Positions 36,781-45,002 of a DNA stretch of 64,000 nt are shown piece after piece; positions within the stretch are counted from its first letter, which is position 1, and each line of letters opens with the position of its first letter. Origin of the DNA: Azospirillum sp. OGB3. GTDB lineage: Bacteria; Pseudomonadota; Alphaproteobacteria; Azospirillales; Azospirillaceae. The notes below the pieces were generated by a model that worked only from the letters and a program-made list of their open reading frames with translations, did no database searches and was not told where the DNA came from. The translations under genes and the position numbers were made by a program. The DNA lies in contig NZ_JACHYN010000021.1 of the NCBI RefSeq assembly GCF_014192915.1, forward strand, positions 28,584 to 92,583. Direction: 5' to 3'.

Positions 36781-36837
36781 GGGAGCCGCTCGTATAGACC
36801 AAAGCGGTGGGACGGGGGAAGCATTACGAGTCGGCGC

Positions 36838-38184
36838 TTATTCGGGCAAAGGGAGGGCCTGGGCGGTCAGGGCGGCGGTCTGGCGGGCGTGCAGGACATC
36901 CACGTCGAAGCCCTGGATCATCTCCTGGAACAGCCGGTACCAGTTCACCTCGGCCTGGAGATGCAGGAAGACGGAGCCCAGCCCGATGGCCGCGCGGTCC
37001 ATGAAGACGAACTCCCGCGGCACCTCCACCCCGCCGACGCGGCGCAGCTCGGCATGGACCTTGGCGGCGGTCTCGCGGCCGTAATGGCCGGAGTTGGTCT
37101 CCTCGATGCGGCGGCTGCGGTCGTCCATGATCGGGGCGTAGACGAAGCGCGCCCAGATGTTCAGCACGTCCACCAGCTCCTTGGACGGGTTGGCGAAGCC
37201 CCAGGTGCGGTAGGCCTCCACCGCCTTGTCCTGGTTGCCGGTCTGCAACGCGTCATAGAGGTCGATCACCCCCTTCACGAAGCGGGCCGGGAAGACGCGG
37301 ATGCAGCCGAAGTCCAGCAGGTTGATGGAGCGGTCGGGCCGCACCGTGTAGTTCCCCAGATGCGGGTCGCCGTGGATGATGCCGTAGCCGTAGAAGGGCA
37401 CGTACCACGCCCGGAACATGTTCATCGCCAGTTCGTCGCGGGCGTCCGGATGGTCCTTGACGAAGTCCAGGATTTTGCGTCCCTCCACCCATTCCAGGCT
37501 CAGCAGGCGGCGGGTTGAGAGGTCGGGCACCACCGCCGGCACATGGACGCCGGGGGTGTCGGCCAGAATGGCGCGGTAGAGGCGGGCATGCTTGGCCTCG
37601 CGCTCGTAATCCAGCTCCTCGCGCAGCCGGGCGCCGATCTCCGCCTGGATCTGCTTGGTGGAGATGGCGCTGTCCGTCCGCTCGAAGATGGCGAAGATCA
37701 GGCCGAGCTGGCGCAGGTCGGCCTCCACGGCGGAGGCCATGTCGGGGTACTGGAGCTTGCAGGCGAGAGTCTGCCCGTCCAGCCCGACGGCGCGGTGCAC
37801 CTGCCCCAGCGAGGCGGCGGCGGCGGCGGTCTGCTCGAAATGGCGGAAGCGCTTGTGCCAGGCGGGGCCCAGCTCGCTCGCCATGCGGCGCTTGACGAAA
37901 GGCCAGCCCATCGACGGCGCGTCGGCCTGGAGCTGGGACAGCTCCTGCACATACTCGCGGGGCAGGGCGTCGGGGATGGTGGACAGCAGTTGCGCCACCT
38001 TCATCAGCGGCCCCTTCAGCCCGCCCAGCGCGGCGCGCAATTCGGCGGCATGGCGATCCCGCTCCAGGGGGATGCCCAGCACCCGTTCTCCGGCGAAACG
38101 GGCCGCAAGGCCCCCCACGGCGGTTCCGACCCGCGCATATCGCGCGATCCGGCCGCCAAGCCTGTTCTCATCCGTGTTCGGCAT
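36838..38184 (-). CDS. ABC1/AarF/UbiB family atypical kinase
   Basis: A 448-residue ADCK/UbiB-family protein. The family-specific N-terminal motif is GLKGPLMKVAQLLST near residue 55, in place of the canonical KxGQ (KVAQ here); the Ala-rich nucleotide loop AAAAASLGQVHRA lies near 122; the VAIK-like lysine is in TLACKLQYPD; and the catalytic/metal pair is in IIHGDPHLGNY and NLLDFGC near 275-300. Unlike UbiB, no C-terminal transmembrane pair is evident. The family supports ubiquinone synthesis or lipid homeostasis with ATPase rather than protein-kinase activity. It precedes queA. Confidence 0.88.
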   Translation of the reverse strand: MPNTDENRLGGRIARYARVGTAVGGLAARFAGERVLGIPLERDRHAAELRAALGGLKGPLMKVAQLLSTIPDALPREYVQELSQLQADAPSMGWPFVKRRMASELGPAWHKRFRHFEQTAAAAASLGQVHRAVGLDGQTLACKLQYPDMASAVEADLRQLGLIFAIFERTDSAISTKQIQAEIGARLREELDYEREAKHARLYRAILADTPGVHVPAVVPDLSTRRLLSLEWVEGRKILDFVKDHPDARDELAMNMFRAWYVPFYGYGIIHGDPHLGNYTVRPDRSINLLDFGCIRVFPARFVKGVIDLYDALQTGNQDKAVEAYRTWGFANPSKELVDVLNIWARFVYAPIMDDRSRRIEETNSGHYGRETAAKVHAELRRVGGVEVPREFVFMDRAAIGLGSVFLHLQAEVNWYRLFQEMIQGFDVDVLHARQTAALTAQALPLPE

Positions 38185-38235
38185 GCCGAATAGGTGGGTG
38201 CGGCGGGGCCGAAAGGCGAGTCCCCTGGCGTCGCC

Positions 38236-38691
38236 TCAGGTGGCAGGGCCGATCCGGACCAGACCCGGCAATCCGCTTCGGGCGGCGGCTTCCGCCAATT
38301 TGCGGTCAGCGGTCACCAGTCCCGCGTTCGTCGACCAAGCGAGAGCCAGATAGAGGCAATCGACCAGGGGATGCCGAAGTGTGCCGCTGAGGTCGAGCGC
38401 ACGCTCCGCCACATCCACCGCCGGAGTCAGCGTCAGCGGGAGTTGGGCGACCAATCCACGCAAGCGGCCCAGGAGCGTGTCGGCATCCGACGTCTCCAAA
38501 GTGCCCGTGTGGACGCGCTTGGCCAGTGCCGCAGCCACTTCGATGAGCAGAATATCGGGTGCCAGCAGCGGCTTTTCCTGGGCAAGAAACGCAAGTGCGT
38601 CTGAGCTTGCGTCTTCCCTGATGATCCATTTCACGGCGACACTGGCGTCCACGACGACCGCTTGGCTTACGGCGTTCACCGGTCGCGCCAT
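38236..38691 (-). CDS. PIN-domain ribonuclease toxin (VapC family)
   Basis: A 151-residue PIN-domain protein, predicted Mg-dependent RNase. The four acidic active-site positions look intact: Asp in VVVDASVAVKW (near 14), Glu in LLIEVAAAL (near 50), Asp in HPLVDCLYLALA (near 110) and Asp in LVTADRKLAEAA (near 128). Family toxins cleave specific tRNA or rRNA sites. Its start lies 16 bases inside the 3' end of the antitoxin gene on the same strand, the standard antitoxin-first coupled arrangement. A functional pair is likely but untested. Confidence 0.9.
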   Translation of the reverse strand: MARPVNAVSQAVVVDASVAVKWIIREDASSDALAFLAQEKPLLAPDILLIEVAAALAKRVHTGTLETSDADTLLGRLRGLVAQLPLTLTPAVDVAERALDLSGTLRHPLVDCLYLALAWSTNAGLVTADRKLAEAAARSGLPGLVRIGPAT

Positions 38692-38912
38692 TCACGGATC
38701 AGCGGCGTGCTGTCGGGAAGCACACCGTATTTGCGAGCAAGTTCGTCCTGCTCCCGCTGGAGTTCCTCTATGAGCGCCGCACGGCCGGGGCGTGCGGCCT
38801 GCGACAGGATGGCACCGACTTCCTCCTCGACCGAGCGTCCGTTGATCGCGGCGCGTTCGGTCAGAGTCGCGTGCAGCGCTTCGTCGATTTCGAGCCTGAC
38901 GATCTTGCCCAT
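38676..38912 (-). CDS. FitA/VapB-like ribbon-helix-helix antitoxin
   Basis: A 78-residue protein with an N-terminal ribbon-helix-helix (KIVRLEIDEALHATLTERAA then NGRSVEEEVGAILSQA), as in FitA-type antitoxins, and a C-terminal toxin-binding tail ending in TPLIREWRDR. It should bind its own promoter as a complex with the PIN toxin and neutralise it. The two genes overlap by 16 bases. The 76 bases upstream (38913-38988), before the oxidoreductase gene end, contain no recognisable inverted repeat that I can call an operator. Confidence 0.88.
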   Translation of the reverse strand: MGKIVRLEIDEALHATLTERAAINGRSVEEEVGAILSQAARPGRAALIEELQREQDELARKYGVLPDSTPLIREWRDR

Positions 38913-38988
38913 TTCGCTCTCCTGGGGATCGGTGACACTGTAACCCGCTTGCGCGGGATGGCGCCACCGTTCCGCAGGATCGCCGGAC

Positions 38989-40413
38989 TCACCCGACCGG
39001 GGCGATGTTCTGGTTTACGCAGAACAGGTTGGTCGGGTCGTATGTCGCCTTCAGCGCCCGCAGGCGTTCGTAGTTCGGCCCATAGGCGGCCTGGACGCGC
39101 TGTTCGTCGTCGGTGACGAAGTTCACATAGACCCCGCCGGTTGCGTAGCGGGCGGTCCGGTCGGAGACGCCGCGCGCCCATTGGATACAGGCGCTGTCCT
39201 CCGGCGGGGTGTTCCAACGGGCGTGCACGTTCATCACGAACAGGGCGTCACGGTGTGGGTAGGCGGTGGCGTCCGCCGGCACGCGGTTGGCCGCAGCGCC
39301 AAGCAGTCCGACGAAGATCTCGCACTGGTCGGAGGGCAGTCTCCCGGCCTCCTCGACCAGCAGGTCGATCAGCCCGTCCTCCAGTCCGGTGAAGTTCTGC
39401 GATTTCCAGTAGTTCCGCGCGCCCGGCACAAGAAGCGGGTCGAAGGCCGCCTGCCACGCCGCGTAGGGCATGAGGCCGACATGCTCGCCGACCGGCGTGC
39501 CCAGCGACAGCACCGGTTCCAGCGCCTTGCGGGCCGCCGCCTCGTCGTCGCCGGCATAGATGACGGGCATCACCACAACCTCCTTGCCGTGCACGTCCGG
39601 CGGCAGGAAGAGCAGGGGCGGCGCCTTGCGCAGCACCATCCAGGCGGTGGCCTCGTCCGGCAGGGCCGCCGTGGCGTCGCGGTAGCGGCGCATCAGGTCG
39701 TCGGCCCCTGCGAAGGGATGGACGACCAGCCCGGCGAACACCATCGGTCCCACGGGGTGCAGGCGGAAGGTGAAGGAGGTGACGACGCCGAAGTTGCCGC
39801 CGCCGCCGCGAATGGCCCAGAACAGGTCTTCGTTCTCGTCGGCGCTGGCGCGCAGGAACCGGCCGTCGGCGGTGACCACGTCGGCGGAAAGCAGATTGTC
39901 CACCGTCAGCCCGTATTTGCGGGTCAGCCAGCCGAATCCGCCGCCCAGCGTCAGCCCGGCGATGCCAGTGGTCGAGTTGATGCCGACCGGCACGGCCAGC
40001 CCGAAGGCCTGCGTCTCGCGGTCGAGATCGCCCAGCGTGGCGCCAGGGGCCACCCGCGCGGTCCGGCTGACCGGGTCGACATGGACGAAGCGCAACGCGC
40101 CGAGGTCGATCAGCAGGCCGCCATCGCACAGGGAATTGCCGGCGATGTTGTGACCGCCGCCGCGCACCGAGACCAGCAGCCCGTTCTCCCGCGCGAAGCG
40201 CACCGCCTGCATGACGTCGGCGGCGCCGGCGCAGCGGGCGATCAGGCCGGGCCGGCGGTCGATCATGGCGTTCCAGATCGTCCGGGCCTCGTCGTAGCCC
40301 GGCGACTGCGGGGTCAGCAGCGGGCCGCGCAGACGGGCGGCAAGATCGTTGACGGCATCCTCGGAAAGAGTCGCGTCCCGCCGGTCGGCGGTGCGAAGCG
40401 TGAACTCGCCCAT
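38989..40413 (-). CDS. FAD-linked oxidoreductase with BBE C-terminus
   Basis: A 474-residue PCMH-type flavoprotein. The FAD-binding domain contains LLVSVRGGGHNIAGNS near residue 80, whose His is the usual covalent FAD attachment residue; GINSTTGIAGLTLGGGFGWL near 140 lacks the cysteine used for a second covalent link in bicovalent relatives. The C-terminal berberine-bridge segment has the YGPNYERLRALKATYDPTN motif near residue 450. Likely oxidises a sugar, alcohol or amine with O2; substrate unknown. The ATG at 40413 is used. A 179-base gap separates it from hemerythrin. Confidence 0.88.
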   Translation of the reverse strand: MGEFTLRTADRRDATLSEDAVNDLAARLRGPLLTPQSPGYDEARTIWNAMIDRRPGLIARCAGAADVMQAVRFARENGLLVSVRGGGHNIAGNSLCDGGLLIDLGALRFVHVDPVSRTARVAPGATLGDLDRETQAFGLAVPVGINSTTGIAGLTLGGGFGWLTRKYGLTVDNLLSADVVTADGRFLRASADENEDLFWAIRGGGGNFGVVTSFTFRLHPVGPMVFAGLVVHPFAGADDLMRRYRDATAALPDEATAWMVLRKAPPLLFLPPDVHGKEVVVMPVIYAGDDEAAARKALEPVLSLGTPVGEHVGLMPYAAWQAAFDPLLVPGARNYWKSQNFTGLEDGLIDLLVEEAGRLPSDQCEIFVGLLGAAANRVPADATAYPHRDALFVMNVHARWNTPPEDSACIQWARGVSDRTARYATGGVYVNFVTDDEQRVQAAYGPNYERLRALKATYDPTNLFCVNQNIAPVG

Positions 40414-40592
40414 CAAGCACCTCCCACGTCAAAGCAGCAATTTTCGCGAATATCCGGAGCGGATTGGCGCAACAAGGGTAAAGTTTCACCCCTGTACAGG
40501 CCATCCGGGAAAGGACTCCCTCCGGTGTTCTTCCGGACGGAGCCACCCCTCAATTCGGTGTTCGCGCGGCTTTGACGGTGGGAGGCGGTGGA

Positions 40593-40994
40593 TCAGCCGC
40601 CTTGGCTGCGAATCCAGGCGGCGGTGGCGCTGTCCATGGTGTTCTTGTGGTTGATGAACCACTCCGGCACGACCTCGGTCAGATAGCCGCGGACCAGCGC
40701 CAGATTGCCGGCGGCCATGCGCTTGGCAATGCCTTCCAGCTCCAGCCGGACGCGGTTGTGCTCGTGAACGTGGATGGGCGTCGGCGGGAAGCCGTACTGG
40801 TGCATCAGCTCCTCCTCGCGGGCCAGATGGTCGCGGAGGTGCTGGGCGAAGGCGGTGAAATGGGCGGGCAGGTCGGCGTCCGACGCCTTGGCGGCTTCGG
40901 CCAGAAGCTCAATCGTTTCCTTGTGGTCGGCGTCGATGATGGCGTTGCCGACTTCCAGGGACGGGCTCCAGGCGGGGATCGAGAGGGTGGGCAT
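40593..40994 (-). CDS. hemerythrin-like non-haem diiron oxygen-binding protein
   Basis: A 133-residue bacteriohemerythrin. The diiron ligand pattern is complete: His in IDADHKETIELL, His and Glu in HLRDHLAREEELM, two His in PIHVHEHNRV, and His with Asp in FINHKNTMDSA. Role: O2 binding, sensing or delivery. Start ATG at 40994 gives the normal family length; the longer reading to 41033 lacks support. A weak hairpin with one mismatch (40516-40542) lies about 50 bases downstream. It is adjacent to pepF on the same strand, 93 bases apart. Confidence 0.92.
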   Translation of the reverse strand: MPTLSIPAWSPSLEVGNAIIDADHKETIELLAEAAKASDADLPAHFTAFAQHLRDHLAREEELMHQYGFPPTPIHVHEHNRVRLELEGIAKRMAAGNLALVRGYLTEVVPEWFINHKNTMDSATAAWIRSQGG

Positions 40995-41087
40995 GGTGCT
41001 CTCCGAAGGGATCGTTGAAGGCACCATACCCATCCTGCGATTATGGATTCTTGACGTTCGTCAAGAAAACCCGGTGGGAAACTCCCG

Positions 41088-42953
41088 TCAGGGCTGATTT
41101 TCCAGCTCGTCAACAAAGCCGCGGATGACGTTCAGCCCCTTCTGCCAGAAGGCCGGGTCGCTGGCGTCCAGACCGAAGGGGGCCAGAAGCTCCTGGTGGC
41201 GCAGCGTGCCGCCCGCCGACAGCATCGCCAGATACTTCTCCGCGAAGCCCTTCTCCGACTCCTGGTAGACCGCGTAGAGCGAGTTCACCAGGCAGTCGCC
41301 GAAGGCGTAGGCGTAGACGTAGAAGGGCGAGTGGATGAAGTGCGGGATGTAGGACCAGTAGTTGCGGTAGCCCTCGTCGAAGCGCAGCGCCGGGCCGAGG
41401 CTTTCGGTCTGCACCGCCATCCAGATCTCGCCCAGCCGTTCCGCCGTCAGTTCGCCCTCGCGGCGCTCGGTGTGGACGCGGCGCTCGAAGTCGAAGAAGG
41501 CGATCTGGCGGACCACCGTGTTCAGCATGTCCTCGACCTTGGAGGCCAGCATGATCTTGCGGCGCTTCGGGTCGGTCTCGCGGTCGAGCAGGGCGCGGAA
41601 GGTCAGCATCTCGCCAAACACCGACGCGGTCTCGGCCAGGGTCAGCGGCGTGTCGGACAGCAGATGCCCCTGGCCGCCGGCCAGGATCTGGTGCACGCCG
41701 TGGCCCAGCTCATGCGCGAGCGTCATGACGTCGCGCGTCTTGCCCTGGTAGTTGACCAGCAGATAGGGGTGGACGCTGGGCACCGTGGGGTGGGCGAAGG
41801 CGCCCGGCGCCTTGCCGGGGCGCACCGGCGCGTCGATCCAGGCGTTGTCGAAGAAGCGCTTGCCGAGATCCCCGAGATCCGGGGAGAAGCGGCTGTAGGC
41901 GCCCAGGACCAGATCGCGCGCCTCGTCCCAGCGGATGCTGCGGTCGGCGTCGTCGGGCAGCGGCGCGTTGCGGTCCCAGTAATCCAGATGGTCCTGGCCG
42001 AACCACTTGGCCTTCATCGCGTAGTAGCGGTGGGACAGGGCCGGGTAGGCGTCCTTCACCGCCGCGGCCAGCGCGTCCACGACCTCGTCCTCGACGCGGT
42101 TGGACAGGTTGCGGGCCGACGTCGGCGCCTTGTAGTTGCGCCACTTGTCGTCGATCTCCTTGTCCTTGGCCAGCGTGTTGGTGACCAGCGCGAACAGGCG
42201 GATGTTGTCGCCCATCACCCGGCCGATCACCGCCCCGGCCTCCTTGCGGACCTCCGGACGGCGGTCGGACAGGCGGTTCAGCGCCTCGGCGCAGGTCAGC
42301 TCCTTCCCGCCGATGGGGAAGCGCAAGCTGGCGATGGTCTCGTCGAACAGGCGGTTCCAGGCGGCGCGCCCGACCACATGCTTCTCATGGAGCAGGCGTT
42401 CGACCTCGTCGGAGAGCTGGTGCTCGCGGAAGAGGCGGACGTCGCGCAGCCAGGGGGCGTAGCGGGCGAGGTCCTTCGACGCCGTCAGCTTGGCGTCCAG
42501 CACCTTGTCGTCCAGCCGGTTGATCTCCAGCGTGAAGAAGACGAGGTGGGTGGAGATGCCGTTCACCCGCTCCTGCGCCGACTGGTAGAACTTGGCGATG
42601 GCCGGGTCGGTCATGTTGCCGTTGTAGACCAGCCCGGCGTAGGACATCACCCGCGACAGCACCTCGTCGATGTGCTCGTACGCGCGGATGGCGGCGGCGA
42701 AGGCGTTGCCGTCCAGCCCGGCCAGCTTGGTCGCGTATTGTTCGTAGAAGTCCTTGGACGCGCTCTCCATCCGCTCCAGGTCGGCCTTCAGCTCCGGCGA
42801 GTCCATGCCCGGATAGAGGTCGGTCAGGTCCCAGGAGGGCAGGGCGCCGAGGTCCGGGCCGTCCCCGGTGGCGGCCAGAGCGGTGTCGGGCATGGTGGTC
42901 TGGGGAGCGCCAGGGAAATTGCCAATCGGGTGCCGGGTGGCGCTGCGGGTCAT
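41088..42953 (-). CDS. pepF: oligoendopeptidase F (M3 family)
   Basis: A 621-residue zinc metallopeptidase. The active site TLAHELGHGVHQ (HExxH) lies near residue 413, followed about 25 residues later by the third ligand glutamate in LAETASVFGEMLTF. The N-terminal helical domain (LTDLYPGMDSPELKADLERM) is typical of PepF. It cleaves short peptides in the cytosol. The ATG at 42953 follows GGAGGGA; an internal ATG at 42893 is an alternative. The upstream hypothetical gene is 94 bases away on the same strand. Confidence 0.93.
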   Translation of the reverse strand: MTRSATRHPIGNFPGAPQTTMPDTALAATGDGPDLGALPSWDLTDLYPGMDSPELKADLERMESASKDFYEQYATKLAGLDGNAFAAAIRAYEHIDEVLSRVMSYAGLVYNGNMTDPAIAKFYQSAQERVNGISTHLVFFTLEINRLDDKVLDAKLTASKDLARYAPWLRDVRLFREHQLSDEVERLLHEKHVVGRAAWNRLFDETIASLRFPIGGKELTCAEALNRLSDRRPEVRKEAGAVIGRVMGDNIRLFALVTNTLAKDKEIDDKWRNYKAPTSARNLSNRVEDEVVDALAAAVKDAYPALSHRYYAMKAKWFGQDHLDYWDRNAPLPDDADRSIRWDEARDLVLGAYSRFSPDLGDLGKRFFDNAWIDAPVRPGKAPGAFAHPTVPSVHPYLLVNYQGKTRDVMTLAHELGHGVHQILAGGQGHLLSDTPLTLAETASVFGEMLTFRALLDRETDPKRRKIMLASKVEDMLNTVVRQIAFFDFERRVHTERREGELTAERLGEIWMAVQTESLGPALRFDEGYRNYWSYIPHFIHSPFYVYAYAFGDCLVNSLYAVYQESEKGFAEKYLAMLSAGGTLRHQELLAPFGLDASDPAFWQKGLNVIRGFVDELENQP

Positions 42954-43047
42954 CTGTCCCTCCGTTCTGGGCTTTGGCCGTTCTGAACTTTGGAACCGGA
43001 TATAAGCGCAGCGCGGGTTCGGGGGAAGGCTGCGCTGCGGCGCCCGC

Positions 43048-43404
43048 TCAGGGAGCCTGGCTTTCCTGCGCCCGGCGGATCGCCGCCTCCACGCATTGCA
43101 GGTGCAGCTTCTTGCGGGCGAGCTGGCGGGTCCGCCGCTCCTCAAGATCGGTGGTGGGCATCGCCTCGATGGCGCAGCCGCGCCAGCCGTTGGCATCCAG
43201 CGCGCGGGCGACCTCCGCATAGCCGAAATAGCCCTTGTCCGGCTGCTCCCACGGCGCGCGGAAATCGGCGCGGCGCAGGACGAAGCGGTTGGACTGGCTG
43301 GACCCGCCGAGACTGGTCAGCCGGGCCACGATCAGCCGTTCGCCGTTCGGGTGGATGACGGTCAGGATCGGGCGGATGCCGAAGACGGGCGGGTCGCTGC
43401 TCAT
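43048..43404 (-). CDS. hypothetical protein
   Basis: A protein of about 118 residues: N-terminal part predicted beta-rich (FGIRPILTVIHPNGERLIVA), C-terminal helical and basic (EERRTRQLARKKLHLQCVEAAI). I do not recognise a family. The centre is reminiscent of small DUF proteins beginning with a beta barrel-like strand pair, but no assignment is made. Start is uncertain: ATG at 43404 or 43416, neither with a strong ribosome site; a longer frame reaches into an AT-rich region. Coding potential is supported by strong third-position GC. Confidence 0.55.
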   Translation of the reverse strand: MSSDPPVFGIRPILTVIHPNGERLIVARLTSLGGSSQSNRFVLRRADFRAPWEQPDKGYFGYAEVARALDANGWRGCAIEAMPTTDLEERRTRQLARKKLHLQCVEAAIRRAQESQAP

Positions 43405-43419
43405 GGCGACATGCATAGC

Positions 43420-43690
43420 GTTCCGGCGCTGGTTAGGCCAGCAACAATGGCCAGCAATAACTGGATGCGATGCCGATATCCGCGTCGGTCGATTTTCGCT
43501 CGGATGGGCATCCACTCTTAATGAAGAATAAGCCAAGAGTGACCGCAGGATTGTCGAATAACATACCGCAGTATGATTGTTCTAGTTGGTGCGGAGATTG
43601 GCTGTCTGATAGGTCATCATTGCTTTATATGTTGCCTTGTCCGCAATCGTGATAGGCGGCATCATCGGTCCTTAGGGTGAAACGGAGAGA
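43420..43690. other. AT-rich intergenic patch
   Basis: About 270 bases between the hypothetical gene (minus) and the esterase gene (plus), with roughly 45% G+C (27 of 60 in 43561-43620, 28 of 60 in 43501-43560) against about 70% around it. No convincing gene is present; short frames have no family resemblance or ribosome site. It is probably the esterase promoter region and may mark a transferred segment. Confidence 0.5.
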
Positions 43691-43695
43691 GCATT

Positions 43696-44820
43696 ATGGC
43701 GCTAGGAGCATGGCTGCGCGCGTCGCTGGTGGTGGCGATCATCGGGCTATCGACCCTTTTGTCGGGGCATGCCTCGGCGCTGTCACCGATTAAGTATCGT
43801 TGGGACGAACTGCCGGGCGATGCCTTCAACGCCCAGGGCAGTGCGCTAAAGGCGAGCGTTTACGTATCCGTGGGCGCGCGGGTGCGGGGCAAGGCTCCGC
43901 TTCTGGTCCTTCTTCACGGCTGCGAGCAGGATGCGTCGTCCTTCTTCACGGATTCTGGATGGATGGACATAGCTGACCGCTACGGCCTCATCGTCCTGCT
44001 GCCGGAGCAGCAGCACAATCCCTTTGCCATGGTCGGAGGTGCCTCACGCTATGGCAACCCCCTCGGCTGCTTCAATTTCGCCGACCGCCTGACCAGTCCG
44101 CTGAAGGGCGGTGTCCCACGGGAGGCGGGGGCTATCGTCTCCATGGTCGACGCGGTGCGCGCGGGCAAGGGGCTTGACCGCGACGGTCCCCGAATCGAGG
44201 ACGGGCGTGTCTATGTCACCGGCCTGTCGGCAGGGGCGGGCATGGCGGCGACCTTGCTGGCCGACTTCCCGCAGGTCTTCTCGGGCGGAGCGCTCTTCGC
44301 GGGCGTTCCGGCGCTATGCGCGCAGAGCATGCAGTCGGCCGCGTCGCTCTGCGGCATCTCGGTTATGCGCGGCTGCGCCGAGGTGAAGGCGCGCTCCGGC
44401 GGCTATGACAGCCGCGAATGGACGAAGGCGGTCCAGCGCTCCCAGCACCCCGCCGGGCGTCCGCGCGTGCTGATCGTCCAGGGGACGGCCGACTGCACCG
44501 TGGACCCGCAGAATGCCCTCTACCTGACCAACCAGTGGACGGCCTTCCACGGCTTGAAGGCAAATTCTCCGGTGGTCATCGGGCAGGAGCCGTCCTGGCC
44601 GGAGCGCGCCGTGCGGCAGGGCTACGCCCCGGCGGGCGCCAACGCCCTGTGGGTGGAGACGGTGCTGCTGAAGGACGTCGGCCACGTCATGCCCATCGAC
44701 ACCCACAACCCGCAGCGCCCCTGCGGGCGGGTGCGGGTGTCGGAGACGAAGACCTACATCGAGGATGTCGGCTTCTGCGGCGCGGCGCTGGCCGCCGAGT
44801 TCCTGCAACTGGAACAGTAA
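43696..44820 (+). CDS. secreted PHB-depolymerase-family esterase
   Basis: A 374-residue alpha/beta-hydrolase with a signal peptide (LVVAIIGLSTLLSGHASA). The oxyanion region is LLVLLHGCEQDASSF near residue 75; the lipase box GLSAGAGMAAT with nucleophile Ser lies near 180; the catalytic Asp is probably in QGTADCTVDPQN near 265 and His in DVGHVMPID near 335. Relatives hydrolyse extracellular poly(3-hydroxybutyrate) or feruloyl/acetyl esters; lack of a substrate-binding domain leaves the substrate open. The 5' end uses codons rare here (CTA, TTA, GTA), consistent with transfer along with the AT-rich patch upstream. Confidence 0.85.
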   Translation: MALGAWLRASLVVAIIGLSTLLSGHASALSPIKYRWDELPGDAFNAQGSALKASVYVSVGARVRGKAPLLVLLHGCEQDASSFFTDSGWMDIADRYGLIVLLPEQQHNPFAMVGGASRYGNPLGCFNFADRLTSPLKGGVPREAGAIVSMVDAVRAGKGLDRDGPRIEDGRVYVTGLSAGAGMAATLLADFPQVFSGGALFAGVPALCAQSMQSAASLCGISVMRGCAEVKARSGGYDSREWTKAVQRSQHPAGRPRVLIVQGTADCTVDPQNALYLTNQWTAFHGLKANSPVVIGQEPSWPERAVRQGYAPAGANALWVETVLLKDVGHVMPIDTHNPQRPCGRVRVSETKTYIEDVGFCGAALAAEFLQLEQ

Positions 44821-44853
44821 CTCCCGCCGAAGGAGCAGCGGGCGGGTCCGGTA

Positions 44854-44942
44854 CGCACCAAAGTGGTGCGACAGCCCGCCGCACCTTCCGGAATGCCGTT
44901 TGCCAAACGATGCAGATTTGACGCAGATTGGGGTCGCTGCGT
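44854..44942 (+). promoter_or_regulatory. tandem palindromes upstream of prpE
   Basis: Three palindromes lie in the 182-base gap before prpE: CGCACCA-AAG-TGGTGCG (44854-44870), whose core GCACC-N5-GGTGC resembles NtrC-type enhancer sites; CGTTTG-C-CAAACG (44897-44909); and ACGCAG-N10-CTGCGT (44921-44942). A degenerate sigma-54-like element CGGAAT-N5-TTGC overlaps the second (44889-44903; -24 GG and -12 GC ten bases apart). Palindromes are clear; promoter class and regulators are inference. Confidence 0.5.
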
Positions 44943-45002
44943 GAACGTTCATTGCGCGGCTGCGGAGAAACGCGAACCAAACAAAATATAAGGGACGCCC
45001 CC

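Noticed and set aside
40516..40542. Hairpin downstream of hemerythrin as a terminator
   Set aside because: One mismatch in the ten-base stem and no T-run on the minus strand; mentioned only in the hemerythrin entry.
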